This document shows, one piece after another, positions 25,734 through 35,083 of a DNA stretch of 54,057 nt. The notes under the pieces were generated by a model. The model was not told the DNA's origin. It saw only the letters and a program-made list of their open reading frames with translations, and did no database searches. Each line of letters begins with the position of its first letter. The first letter of the stretch is position 1. The position numbers were made by a program, and so were the translations under genes. The stretch is from the NCBI GenBank assembly GCA_005790545.1, contig SXUL01000015.1:1-54057 (forward strand), given 5' to 3'. This DNA is from Planctomycetia bacterium. Lineage in GTDB: Bacteria; Planctomycetota; GCA-002687715.

Positions 25734-26251
25734 TGCCCACGCGCGTGCTCATCCTCATGGGTTCGGATTCGGACTTTGCCGTCATGTCCGCAGCCGTGGA
25801 TGTGCTCGACCAGTTTGGCGTCGAGTGTGCCTGCCATGTGGCCAGCGCTCATCGCTCTCCGAAGCGCGTGCAAGAGCTGCTCCAGAAGGCGGAAAGCGAC
25901 GGCGCTCAGGTCGTGATCTGCGCTGCGGGTATGGCAGCGCATCTCGCCGGAGTCGTTGCCTCGAAGACCCTTCTGCCGGTGCTCGGTGTGCCGCTCGAAG
26001 GCCCGGGCCTCGGTGGCGTGGATGCGCTCTACAGCACGGTCATGATGCCTCCGGGAATTCCTGTGGGCACCCTCGGCATCGGCAAAGCCGGTGCACGCAA
26101 CGCGGCGCACCTCGCGCTCGCGATTCTCTCGCTCTCCGATCAGGCCTTGCGTGCGCGGGTCGCGACCTGGCGTGCGGGGCTTGAAACGGCGGTTGCGACG
26201 GCGGACGCCAAGGTGCAAGAGCAACTCGCCCAGCGCCCGAAGCGCACGTGA
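25733..26251 (+). CDS. purE: N5-carboxyaminoimidazole ribonucleotide mutase (PurE)
   Basis: 172 aa. Seen: MGSDSDFAVM, the catalytic-region SAHRSPKR, and AGMAAHLAGVVAS, all hallmarks of class I/II PurE. It makes CAIR, the substrate of PurC, the adjacent gene. Coupled to purC by a 1-base overlap and to mtnA by a GTGA overlap. Confidence 0.95.
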   Translation: MPTRVLILMGSDSDFAVMSAAVDVLDQFGVECACHVASAHRSPKRVQELLQKAESDGAQVVICAAGMAAHLAGVVASKTLLPVLGVPLEGPGLGGVDALYSTVMMPPGIPVGTLGIGKAGARNAAHLALAILSLSDQALRARVATWRAGLETAVATADAKVQEQLAQRPKRT

Positions 26252-27294
26252 ACGACCTGCCGCTCCAACCTCTGCGCTGGATGGGCGACGCCGCCACAGG
26301 GCGACTTCTGCTCGTGGATCAAACGCGCCTGCCGCACGAGTTGGTCGAACTCAGCTGTGCCGATGCAGCCACACTGCACGAGGCGATCCGCGCGTTGCGT
26401 GTGCGCGGCGCCCCCAGCATCGGCATGGCCGCAGCGCACGGGCTCGTGCTGGCACTGCAGAGCGCACGCCAACTGGATCTCGCTGCGTTCCGCACGGAGC
26501 TCGCCGCGTGCGCGGCCGCCCTCGTCGGTACGCGTCCGACCGCGGTGAATCTCCACTGGGCCGTGAGGACCGTCGCTGAGGCAGCCCAAGGCAGTTCCGC
26601 CGCCACGTGCCACGAAGCGATGCACGCTGCGGCGTGCAAGATCGAAACGGACCAGCAAGCGCGCTCAGCTGCCATGGCTGCCGCGGGCACGGCGCTCCTC
26701 GCGCACGGCGAACGCATTCTCACCATCTGCAATGCAGGTCCCCTCGCAGCGGGCGGGCTCGGATCAGCGCTGGGCGTGGTGCTGCTGGCTGCGCAACGCG
26801 GACTGGCACCAACCGTGTGGGCCTGCGAAACCCGACCGCTGCTTCAAGGCGCACGCCTCACCGCGTTCGAGATGTCACGCGCCGGTATCCCCGTGACCGT
26901 TCTCGCGGACTCCGCGGCAGCGCAACTCATGGCCCGCGGTCTGGTCTCGCGCGTGCTGGTGGGCGCCGATCGCATCGCGCGCAACGGCGACACGGCCAAC
27001 AAGATCGGCACCTATGCGCTCGCCCTCGCAGCTGCGGCGCATGGCCTCCCCTTCCACGTGGTGGCGCCACTTTCCACTTGCGACCCGGACATTCCTGATC
27101 GCCGCGGCATCCCGGTGGAGGAACGCGCCGCCGAAGAAGTGCTCCACTTCCAGGGCCTTCCAGTCGCTGCGTCCGGAGCAGCCGCCATCAACCCCGCCTT
27201 CGACATCACACCGGCGCACTTGATCACGTCCTTCATCACCGAGCGCGGAGTCGTCGCGCCCGCCGGCCTCGCGGCACTGCTCGCGACGCGCTGA
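26248..27294 (+). CDS. mtnA: S-methyl-5-thioribose-1-phosphate isomerase
   Basis: 348 aa with a GTG start inside the purE stop. Methionine salvage: converts methylthioribose 1-phosphate to methylthioribulose 1-phosphate. Seen: RVRGAPSIGMAAAHG, catalytic-Cys motif TICNAGPLA, and the catalytic-Asp segment VGADRIARNGDTANKIGTY, followed by PLSTCDPDIP. These separate it from eIF2B regulatory subunits. No other mtn gene is nearby. Confidence 0.94.
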   Translation: MNDLPLQPLRWMGDAATGRLLLVDQTRLPHELVELSCADAATLHEAIRALRVRGAPSIGMAAAHGLVLALQSARQLDLAAFRTELAACAAALVGTRPTAVNLHWAVRTVAEAAQGSSAATCHEAMHAAACKIETDQQARSAAMAAAGTALLAHGERILTICNAGPLAAGGLGSALGVVLLAAQRGLAPTVWACETRPLLQGARLTAFEMSRAGIPVTVLADSAAAQLMARGLVSRVLVGADRIARNGDTANKIGTYALALAAAAHGLPFHVVAPLSTCDPDIPDRRGIPVEERAAEEVLHFQGLPVAASGAAAINPAFDITPAHLITSFITERGVVAPAGLAALLATR

Positions 27295-27314
27295 GCCGCG
27301 GCGCCAAAGCCGCG

Positions 27315-27333
27315 CGCCAAAGTTCTTTTGGCG
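27315..27333. terminator. Hairpin after mtnA
   Basis: CGCCAAA (27315-27321) pairs with TTTGGCG (27327-27333) around a 5-base loop, 20 bases past the mtnA stop. It has no T tail but sits where a terminator for purC-purE-mtnA is expected. Confidence 0.45.
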
Positions 27334-27341
27334 GCGAGTCA

Positions 27342-27392
27342 CAGCCGGAGCACATCTGTGCCGATAGGTCGCGAGGGGGCTTCAAGAGCCCC
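27342..27392 (+). other. Paired leader hairpins upstream of the 79-aa gene
   Basis: Two small stems in a row: GCAC-ATCT-GTGC, then GGGGCT (27376-27381) with AGCCCC (27387-27392). They precede the ribosome binding site (GAGGG) of the small gene. Structure only; no known riboswitch class recognised. Confidence 0.3.
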
Positions 27393-27405
27393 AGACGAGG
27401 GAACC

Positions 27406-27645
27406 ATGCCAGCGAAGTCGCCTGCACGCCGCGCCATTCCAACCGAGCGCAAGTCACGTTTCTCCACGGCCGTGAACCAGGAGGCTCTGGATTTCATCCA
27501 GGCCATCGAGACCTACAAGCACAAGAAGGGCCGCGCCTTCCCCTCGTGGACCGAGATCCTCCTCATCGCCAAGGCCCTTGGCTATCGACGCGTGGCGGAA
27601 CCCACCGCCATGCCGACGGGACCTGACGACACCAGCGAGGACTGA
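27406..27645 (+). CDS. Small basic/acidic protein of unknown function
   Basis: 79 aa. ATG at 27406 with CGAGGG upstream. The N-terminus is Lys/Arg-rich (KSPARRAIPTERKSRF), the middle is helical (VNQEALDFIQAIETYKHKKG) with a conserved-looking RAFPSWTEILLIAKALGYRRV, and the tail is acidic. The central part recalls small conserved planctomycete proteins built as a helix plus 'FPSWxExLxxxxxLGY', possibly a ribbon-helix-like or DNA-binding fold. Function unknown. It lies alone before the sensor kinase gene. Confidence 0.7.
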   Translation: MPAKSPARRAIPTERKSRFSTAVNQEALDFIQAIETYKHKKGRAFPSWTEILLIAKALGYRRVAEPTAMPTGPDDTSED

Positions 27646-27675
27646 CACTCTCTTCACTGCTGACGCGCGCGCGGA

Positions 27676-27681
27676 TATACC
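27676..27681 (+). promoter_or_regulatory. Candidate -10 element immediately before the sensor kinase gene
   Basis: TATACC ending 6 bases before the ATG at 27688, with CTTCAC 18 bases upstream of it. There is no Shine-Dalgarno, consistent with a leaderless transcript. Confidence 0.35.
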
Positions 27682-27687
27682 CGTGCC

Positions 27688-28980
27688 ATGCGTGCAGCAG
27701 CGGGACATCCTGCAGAAGCGGCGAGCCAGCGTCTCATCCAGCTCCGCTGGGTAGCCGTCGCAGGAGTGTTGCTCGTGCTCCTCGGCACGGGCCCGCTGCT
27801 CGCATTGCTGCCCGTTTCTTGGCCTCCCTTCGCGGTGGTGGGATTGCTCGCAGCATGGAACGCCGTCCTCCATGCGCGCTCGCGGCGCCTGCTCGCTCCG
27901 CAACCAATCGGTGCCCAGTGCGCACTGGATCTCCTGCTCCTCGGCACACTGCTGTTTTTCTGCGGCGGACTGCACAACCCTTTCGCGATCTTTCTCGTGG
28001 TGCAAGTGGTGCTCGCCACCATTCTCGCTCCCGGGCTCATGCTGCCCCTCGGAAGCCTCGCGGGACTGATCCTGCTGCTCTTGGCGCTGCTCGGAGCCAC
28101 GGACCAGTTGCCGGGCGCGGAACATCTCCAGAGCCAGTTCGCCACCACCGGATTCCAGTGGGGTCTCGCCGGTGCACTCCTCCTCACAGGCTGCATCGCC
28201 GTACCGTTCGCCGCGCGTCTCATGGCCGACCTCGCCGAGAGCAAACATGCGGCAGAGGCATTGGAGGGAGTGCGCCGGGCAGCGGAGACACAACTGTTCA
28301 AGGCCGAGAAACTCTCGGCACTCGGGCGCCTCGCTGCCGGCATGGCCCATGAGGTCAACACGCCCCTTGGCTCGGTGCGTCTTCTCGCCAGCGAATGTGA
28401 CGACGAACTGGCTTCGGCCAACCCCGACCTTGAGAAAGCGAGAGCCTGTCTTCTCGACATCAAGAACGAATCCGCGCGCATTGGTGGACTTGTCAGGCGC
28501 CTGCTCGATCTCGCCCATCCCGGCGAATCAGAGCGCGAGGACGTGGATGTGGAGAAGCTCCTCCATGAAGCCACGCGACTCGTGGCACTCAGGGATGCCG
28601 AACTGCAACGCCGCATCAGTGTCTCGGTGCGCGGCACGCTGCCCCACCCGCGCACGGTACGAACGCAACTCCTGCAGGTGCTCCTGAACGGTCTCGACAA
28701 CGCCGTGGATGCCACTCGCGCAAACGCAGGCGCGATCCGTGTGGATGCAGGTATGGAAGGCTCGACGCTCGTGATCCACATTGATGATGAAGGCACTGGC
28801 CTCGCCACCGAAGCAGGAGGCCGCCTCTTCGAACCCTTCTTCACCACCAAGAAAGCAGGCGAAGGCACGGGGCTTGGGCTCTACGTCTCCTTCGCCATCA
28901 TGCAGAATCTCGGGGGTCGTATCGCGCTGTGCGCGAAGGGTCGTGGCGCACGGCTCCGACTCGAGGTCCCCTGTCCATGA
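27688..28980 (+). CDS. RegB/PrrB-like redox sensor histidine kinase
   Basis: 430 aa. The N-terminal ~185 residues hold about five or six transmembrane segments. Between two of them is C92GGLHNPF99, matching the GGxxNPF quinone-binding heptapeptide of RegB/PrrB redox sensors. Then come a dimerisation domain with phospho-acceptor His221 in GMAHEVNTPLGS and a catalytic domain with N box (LLNGLDNAVDAT), G1 (DDEGTGL), F (LFEPFFTTK) and G2 (GTGLGLYV). In RegB, oxidised ubiquinone lowers kinase activity. A Cys in EKARACLLDI lies near where RegB has its redox Cys, but I cannot align it with confidence. The stop overlaps the response-regulator start (ATGA). Confidence 0.9.
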   Translation: MRAAAGHPAEAASQRLIQLRWVAVAGVLLVLLGTGPLLALLPVSWPPFAVVGLLAAWNAVLHARSRRLLAPQPIGAQCALDLLLLGTLLFFCGGLHNPFAIFLVVQVVLATILAPGLMLPLGSLAGLILLLLALLGATDQLPGAEHLQSQFATTGFQWGLAGALLLTGCIAVPFAARLMADLAESKHAAEALEGVRRAAETQLFKAEKLSALGRLAAGMAHEVNTPLGSVRLLASECDDELASANPDLEKARACLLDIKNESARIGGLVRRLLDLAHPGESEREDVDVEKLLHEATRLVALRDAELQRRISVSVRGTLPHPRTVRTQLLQVLLNGLDNAVDATRANAGAIRVDAGMEGSTLVIHIDDEGTGLATEAGGRLFEPFFTTKKAGEGTGLGLYVSFAIMQNLGGRIALCAKGRGARLRLEVPCP

Positions 28981-30299
28981 AAGCGGAGCAGACTGGCCAG
29001 ATCGAAGTCCTCTTCGTCGATGACGACGAGGTCTTTCGCCGCACACTCGCGCGAGCACTCGCGCGCAGGGGCCTCATCGTCCATGCCGCAGGCAGCGGCC
29101 CCTTGGCCCTCGACATCGCCCAGAAACATCCGCCCGGAGTGGCGCTGCTCGACCTCCGCATGCCGGGCATGGATGGCCTCACGCTCATGAAGCATCTGCG
29201 TGCGCTGGACCCCAGCTTGCCGGTGGTCATGCTCACGGGCCACGGTTCCATTGCCTCTGCCATCGAGGCCATCCGTCTCGGCGCCTTCGACTATCTCGAG
29301 AAGCCTTGTGATGCAGAGGACGTGGCCAGCACGCTGCAACGCGCTGCGCGTCCCGGCCCGAGCGGCCCCGGGGATCCGGTCGAGTGCCTGCGTGGCTCAT
29401 CCCCTGCCCTGCAGGAATTGCGCACCACGCTGCACCGCGTAGCCGATTCGCGGAGCCCGGTGCTCATCCTCGGTGAGAGCGGCACAGGCAAGAATCTCGT
29501 CGCGCGCACGCTGCATGATGCGTCCAGTCGCGCCAAGCGTCCCTTCGTCACTCTTGATGCGGCGAGCCCGCACACGGACCGCCTCGAAGCCGAAGTGTTC
29601 GGCGTGCAGACCCTCGGGGAACCGGCGACGGAAGGCCTGCTTCACCACGCGGACGGCGGCACACTTTTCATCGACCAGATTTCGGAACTCGCACCCGACC
29701 TGCAAACGGCCTTTCTGCGCGTGGTCGAATCAGGTGCCTTCCGACCCCTCGGCGCCACGCACGATCGCCACGTCAAAGTGCGCTTCATTGCAGCCAGCGG
29801 CAAGGATCTCGTGGCGGAAGCTGCCGCAGGGCGCTTCAGGAAAGACCTCCTCTGGCGCCTCGATGTGTTCCGCCTCGTGTTGCCGCCTCTACGGGAGCGC
29901 AGGAGTGACATCCCGATGATCGTGAATGCCTGGCTGGCGGAGTCGGCCGAGGCACGCACGCGCAACGCGAGTTTCACGACGGACGCTCTGGCGCTCCTCG
30001 CTGCAGCTTCATGGCCTGGCAACGTGCGCGAGCTCTTGCACACCATCGAGCGCGCTGTGCTGCTCACGACCGGTGGCGCCATCGATGCAGCCACGCTGCG
30101 CGGCAGTCTCGGCTTGCAACCGCAGCGCTGGATCAACACCGAAGATGTGCCGCACGGTGAGACCCTCGATGAGACGGAGCGGCGTCACATCGTGGCCATG
30201 CTCGAACGTGAGGGCGGCAACGTCAGCCGCGTGAGCGAACTCCTCGGCATCGACCGCCGCACCCTGCAACGCAAGATGAAACGCTATGGACTGCGCTGA
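28977..30299 (+). CDS. NtrC-family response regulator with degenerate AAA+ domain
   Basis: 440 aa. Receiver domain with acidic pocket (DDD 15-17) and phospho-acceptor Asp59 in LLDLRMPG; AAA+ domain about 140-370; Fis-type HTH at the C-terminus (GNVSRVSELLGIDRRTLQRK). Walker A is intact (GESGTGKN, 166-173) and an Arg-finger-like FRKDLLWRL remains. However, the sigma54-contacting GAFTGA loop is missing: after VFG only 13 residues precede ADGG, where NtrC has 19. The Walker B Glu is Gln (D233-Q234). It therefore probably neither hydrolyses ATP well nor activates sigma54 polymerase, and may instead act through sigma70 promoters or as a repressor. Start is the ATG overlapping the kinase stop. Confidence 0.9.
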   Translation: MKAEQTGQIEVLFVDDDEVFRRTLARALARRGLIVHAAGSGPLALDIAQKHPPGVALLDLRMPGMDGLTLMKHLRALDPSLPVVMLTGHGSIASAIEAIRLGAFDYLEKPCDAEDVASTLQRAARPGPSGPGDPVECLRGSSPALQELRTTLHRVADSRSPVLILGESGTGKNLVARTLHDASSRAKRPFVTLDAASPHTDRLEAEVFGVQTLGEPATEGLLHHADGGTLFIDQISELAPDLQTAFLRVVESGAFRPLGATHDRHVKVRFIAASGKDLVAEAAAGRFRKDLLWRLDVFRLVLPPLRERRSDIPMIVNAWLAESAEARTRNASFTTDALALLAAASWPGNVRELLHTIERAVLLTTGGAIDAATLRGSLGLQPQRWINTEDVPHGETLDETERRHIVAMLEREGGNVSRVSELLGIDRRTLQRKMKRYGLR

Positions 30300-30369
30300 C
30301 AACCGCTCCGCGTCGCACGTTGGTTCTGCCGCTCTGTGCAACGACCTCCGCGGGCCGCTGCCATGGAAC

Positions 30370-31128
30370 ATGCTCACGCTCGGCCTCGCTCTCGGCCTCG
30401 CACTCGCTGCGGCGCTTCCGGCGCAGGATGCCGCGCCGAATCCCCTGCCGATGAGTGTGGTGTTCAGCGTGCGCTGGGAAGGAGAACTCCCGCCAGCACC
30501 GGCGGCCGTGCGGCTCGATCCCGCGTGGAAGGAACGCAATCCTGCAGAAGCGAAACTCTGCGGCAAGTGCGCAGAGGAAGGCCGCTTGGTGGATGAATCA
30601 TTGCTGGTGGATGACAAGAGCCGCGGCATCGCCCACGTCGCCATCAGCCTGCTGGGCCTCGTTGGCCCGCTGGATGCACTGAGAGAACCGCTGCTGGACA
30701 ACAAGGACTGTCGCTTTGAACCGCGCGTGCTCTTCGCCGCAACCGGCCACGGCTTGCGCGTGAGAAACAGCGACCCGTTCGCGCACACGGCAAGACTCTC
30801 GGATGGCGCAGGGAACCTGCTCTGGAACGCCATGCTCACCACCACGGATCCCGTGGTGACCAAGCCGTTCGTGCGCTCGGGCACCTATCAAGTGCTCTGC
30901 GACATGCATCCTTGGATGAAGTCCCACGTCATCGCCACGCGGCATCCGTTCGTGGTGGTCAGCGGCAAGGACGGTCTGGGCACCATCGCGGGAGTGCCCG
31001 CCGAACTGCCCGAGCTCTCCTTTGTCGCGTGGCACGAGAAGCTCGGCACCGCGCGGGGCACGCTCAAGACGAAGCCGGGAGGTCGGGTGGAAACAAGCCT
31101 TGACCAACGCGCATTCAAGCGCCGCTGA
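30370..31128 (+). CDS. Exported cupredoxin-like (plastocyanin-type) protein
   Basis: 252 aa. Signal peptide MLTLGLALGLALAAALPAQ from the ATG at 30370; the ribosome binding site is weak. The type 1 copper pattern is visible: His139 in DPFAHTARL, then C177DMH180PWM183, the Cys-x2-His-x2-Met order of blue-copper proteins. An upstream CGKC (no following His) is not a heme site. Such proteins carry electrons in the periplasm, or are domains of methylamine-utilisation-like proteins. It lies directly downstream of a redox-type two-component pair, suggesting a regulated electron carrier. Confidence 0.82.
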   Translation: MLTLGLALGLALAAALPAQDAAPNPLPMSVVFSVRWEGELPPAPAAVRLDPAWKERNPAEAKLCGKCAEEGRLVDESLLVDDKSRGIAHVAISLLGLVGPLDALREPLLDNKDCRFEPRVLFAATGHGLRVRNSDPFAHTARLSDGAGNLLWNAMLTTTDPVVTKPFVRSGTYQVLCDMHPWMKSHVIATRHPFVVVSGKDGLGTIAGVPAELPELSFVAWHEKLGTARGTLKTKPGGRVETSLDQRAFKRR

Positions 31129-31154
31129 GTGCTTGCCCGCACCCCCCACGCGGC

Positions 31155-31160
31155 TAGATT
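31155..31160 (+). promoter_or_regulatory. Candidate -10 element of thiC
   Basis: TAGATT, 65 bases upstream of the thiC ATG. The 97-base gap shows no TPP riboswitch consensus (no CTGAGA and no ACCTGATC). Confidence 0.3.
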
Positions 31161-31171
31161 GAGGCCCGTGA

Positions 31172-32593
<1,422 letters not shown>

Positions 32594-32611
32594 CTGACTG
32601 AGGACACTCCC

Positions 32612-35083
32612 ATGAACCACGTTCAGGCCCCTCTGGCGCTCGACCCGCGCGCGGGAGGCCTCCGGCGTGGCGGCCCCGCGGCCATGCCGCCAGTGCTCGC
32701 AATTCTTCTTCTGATCGGCGCAGTGGAAATCCTGTTGCTCGTGCTGCTGCCTTGGTTGCTCGCACACGGCACGGACTCCGCCTGGGTGCAGAGCGAACGG
32801 CTGGCGCACCTCGCCCTCGCGGTGCTTGGCAGCACCGTGTTCGGCGCCATTGCCGGCATCACAGCCGAGAGACGCGGAAACTCACCCTGGTGGGCTTTGC
32901 TCGGCCATGCGGGCTCCGTCGTCGCTCCTCTGGTCGCGGCCTTCGGACTCGTCGAATCGTCGCCGCTCGCGGCGCGTCTTGCGCCGGCCATGGCGGGAAC
33001 GCTCGGCGCGCTGATGCCTCTCGCCTGGAAGGCGCCAGCCACAGCCTGGGAACCGGGCCCCGGCACTCGCACCCTCGCTCGCCTCGCTCATGCCGCGGGC
33101 AACATCTGGCTCGGTATCAGCCTGCTCGCGCTCCTCGCCGCGGCGATCTGGTGGGGCAGCTGGGTGGAAAACGCCTTTGGCCACAAAGCGGCCATGGCCA
33201 TGATCTACACCAGCGGCTGGCTGGGATTTGTCTTCTTCGCGTTCACCGTCTCACTCGTCGCCGCCACACTGCGCAAATACCCCTGGCGCGTTGACCAGAC
33301 CGGCTGGATCGTCGTGCATCTCGCACTCGTCATGATCATCGTCGGTTCGATGATGAGCTTCTGGGCCAAGCGCGAAGGGGAACTCATCCTGGGCGAAGGC
33401 GAGGCTGCTTCGAGTTTTCTCGCCGAGAACCAGACCCGCATCGTGTTGGAAGAGGCGCGCGAAGTCTCGGGCCGACTGAGCTGGCGCAAACTCGACGAGG
33501 CCATCTGCCGCTTCGACGGCAATCCTGCAGCCATGGAACCGCAGGAGGAATTGAGCCTTGCAGGGCCTTCCGACCAGACCTTCGAAGTGAAGGTGCTGCG
33601 CTGGTTCCCGGATGCACGGAAGAGCGAAGAACTCTCCGATGATGCGAAGGAGCCCCTGTTCGGCGTGTCCGGCACCATCGAAATGCCTGGTGGCGGCATG
33701 TCGCGCCCCTTCACGCTCTCCGAAGACGGCGGAGAGACGGGCGATCCAACGCTCCTCAGCATGGCCTGTCGCCGCGTCGTGGACGAGGAAGCAGCGACCC
33801 TGCTGCGTCAGAGCGGCGCTGGCTTCGGCGCTCTGGAGATCCTCGACCCCGCAGACAAGGTGCTCTTGCGCGTGCCACTTGAACCGGGCGCCATGGATGC
33901 CGCCATGGCTGCACGTCCCGTTCCCTTTGACGTCGAGATCCCCGGCACCGGCATCCACGCCGTGGGCAAGGCGCTCTATGCCAACTGGCAACTCGATGGC
34001 ACCACGAGCGAACGGCGGCCCGTGGATGCGAGTCCGGACGATCCGAGAAACCCGGCGCTCGCGCTGATGCTCAAGGGGCCGCGCGGCGAAGACGTGCGTT
34101 GGGCCTTCTCCTGGTATCCGGATCTCCTCCCGCCCACTCCGGAGAGGAATGTCTACTCCGACCTGCGCGTGCGCCTGCGCTGGTTCGCGCTCCCGAAGGG
34201 CGCGTTGTGGTTCGTCGCCCGCGCGGGCGCGGAGCCCTTCTGGGCCTTCCGCTCGCGCAGTGGCGAAGTGCGCCACGGCCCGGTCACTGCGGGCAAGGCG
34301 CTCGAACTCGGCATCCCGCTGAGCATCACACCGAGTCGGATGTACTCGCATCTCGCGCGCCGCGAGGTCTGGAACTTCGCAGGCTACAGCCCACAGCAGT
34401 CCGTGGCCGAGGTGCAGATCAAGCATCCGGGCGGCGAAACCACCGCCTGGCTGCCGTTGCAGGAATCGACCAGCTTCGAGTGCGGCGAAGAGATGTATCG
34501 ACTGCGCTGGCAACGCACGCGCGAGCCCATTCCTTTCACGCTCAAACTGCACGACTTCCGGCGCGACTTCTACCCCGGCAGTGCCAACGAGAGCACCTTC
34601 GAGTCGTATCTCAGGCTGAGTGACGATGACCGCTTCAGAAGTGGCGCCGACATCAAGATCGACATGAATCACCCGCTGCGCTTCAAGGGCTGGCGTCTCT
34701 TTCAGGCGCGCTACAGCACGGAGAACGGCGAGACGACCATTCTGCAGGTGAACCGCGACCCCGGCTTGCCGGTGATCTACCCCGCCTGCGCGCTGCTTTC
34801 ACTCGGCATGGTGCTGGTGTTCTTCCAGAAGCCATTCCTGCGCCAACTGGGTCGCTGGGCTGCCAGCAAGACGTCCTTCGCGCGCTTCGGTGCAGCACAG
34901 CTCGCTGTCGCACTGGCGCTCGCCAGCACGCTCCCCGGCGTGTTGGTCATCTCGCTCCTCCCTCCGGGGCCCGTGCAAGGTTTGGGAGCACTGGCCATCG
35001 CCCTCGGCGTGGTGCTCGAATCCGTGCTTGTCGTGCGTTGGTTGGGGCCGCGTCTCGACCCGGCCCGGAAGGGATCGCCATGA
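32612..35083 (+). CDS. ResB/Ccs1-like cytochrome c biogenesis protein
   Basis: 823 aa. About seven hydrophobic segments in the N-terminal ~250 residues, a large soluble part (~260-715), then transmembrane segments near the C-terminus. The segment MNHPLRFKGWRLFQARY is the ResB signature ('N.PL.Y.G..fYQs.y'). ResB/Ccs1 and CcsA together form system II cytochrome c synthase, which exports heme and attaches it to CXXCH. ATG at 32612 with GAGGA upstream, 18 bases after thiC. The stop overlaps the ccsA start (ATGA). Longer at the N-terminus than typical ResB. Confidence 0.88.
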   Translation: MNHVQAPLALDPRAGGLRRGGPAAMPPVLAILLLIGAVEILLLVLLPWLLAHGTDSAWVQSERLAHLALAVLGSTVFGAIAGITAERRGNSPWWALLGHAGSVVAPLVAAFGLVESSPLAARLAPAMAGTLGALMPLAWKAPATAWEPGPGTRTLARLAHAAGNIWLGISLLALLAAAIWWGSWVENAFGHKAAMAMIYTSGWLGFVFFAFTVSLVAATLRKYPWRVDQTGWIVVHLALVMIIVGSMMSFWAKREGELILGEGEAASSFLAENQTRIVLEEAREVSGRLSWRKLDEAICRFDGNPAAMEPQEELSLAGPSDQTFEVKVLRWFPDARKSEELSDDAKEPLFGVSGTIEMPGGGMSRPFTLSEDGGETGDPTLLSMACRRVVDEEAATLLRQSGAGFGALEILDPADKVLLRVPLEPGAMDAAMAARPVPFDVEIPGTGIHAVGKALYANWQLDGTTSERRPVDASPDDPRNPALALMLKGPRGEDVRWAFSWYPDLLPPTPERNVYSDLRVRLRWFALPKGALWFVARAGAEPFWAFRSRSGEVRHGPVTAGKALELGIPLSITPSRMYSHLARREVWNFAGYSPQQSVAEVQIKHPGGETTAWLPLQESTSFECGEEMYRLRWQRTREPIPFTLKLHDFRRDFYPGSANESTFESYLRLSDDDRFRSGADIKIDMNHPLRFKGWRLFQARYSTENGETTILQVNRDPGLPVIYPACALLSLGMVLVFFQKPFLRQLGRWAASKTSFARFGAAQLAVALALASTLPGVLVISLLPPGPVQGLGALAIALGVVLESVLVVRWLGPRLDPARKGSP

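Noticed and set aside
33251-34672. A 473-codon open frame antisense to the ResB-like gene
   Set aside because: Same reason: shadow of a well-supported gene inside a translationally coupled operon.
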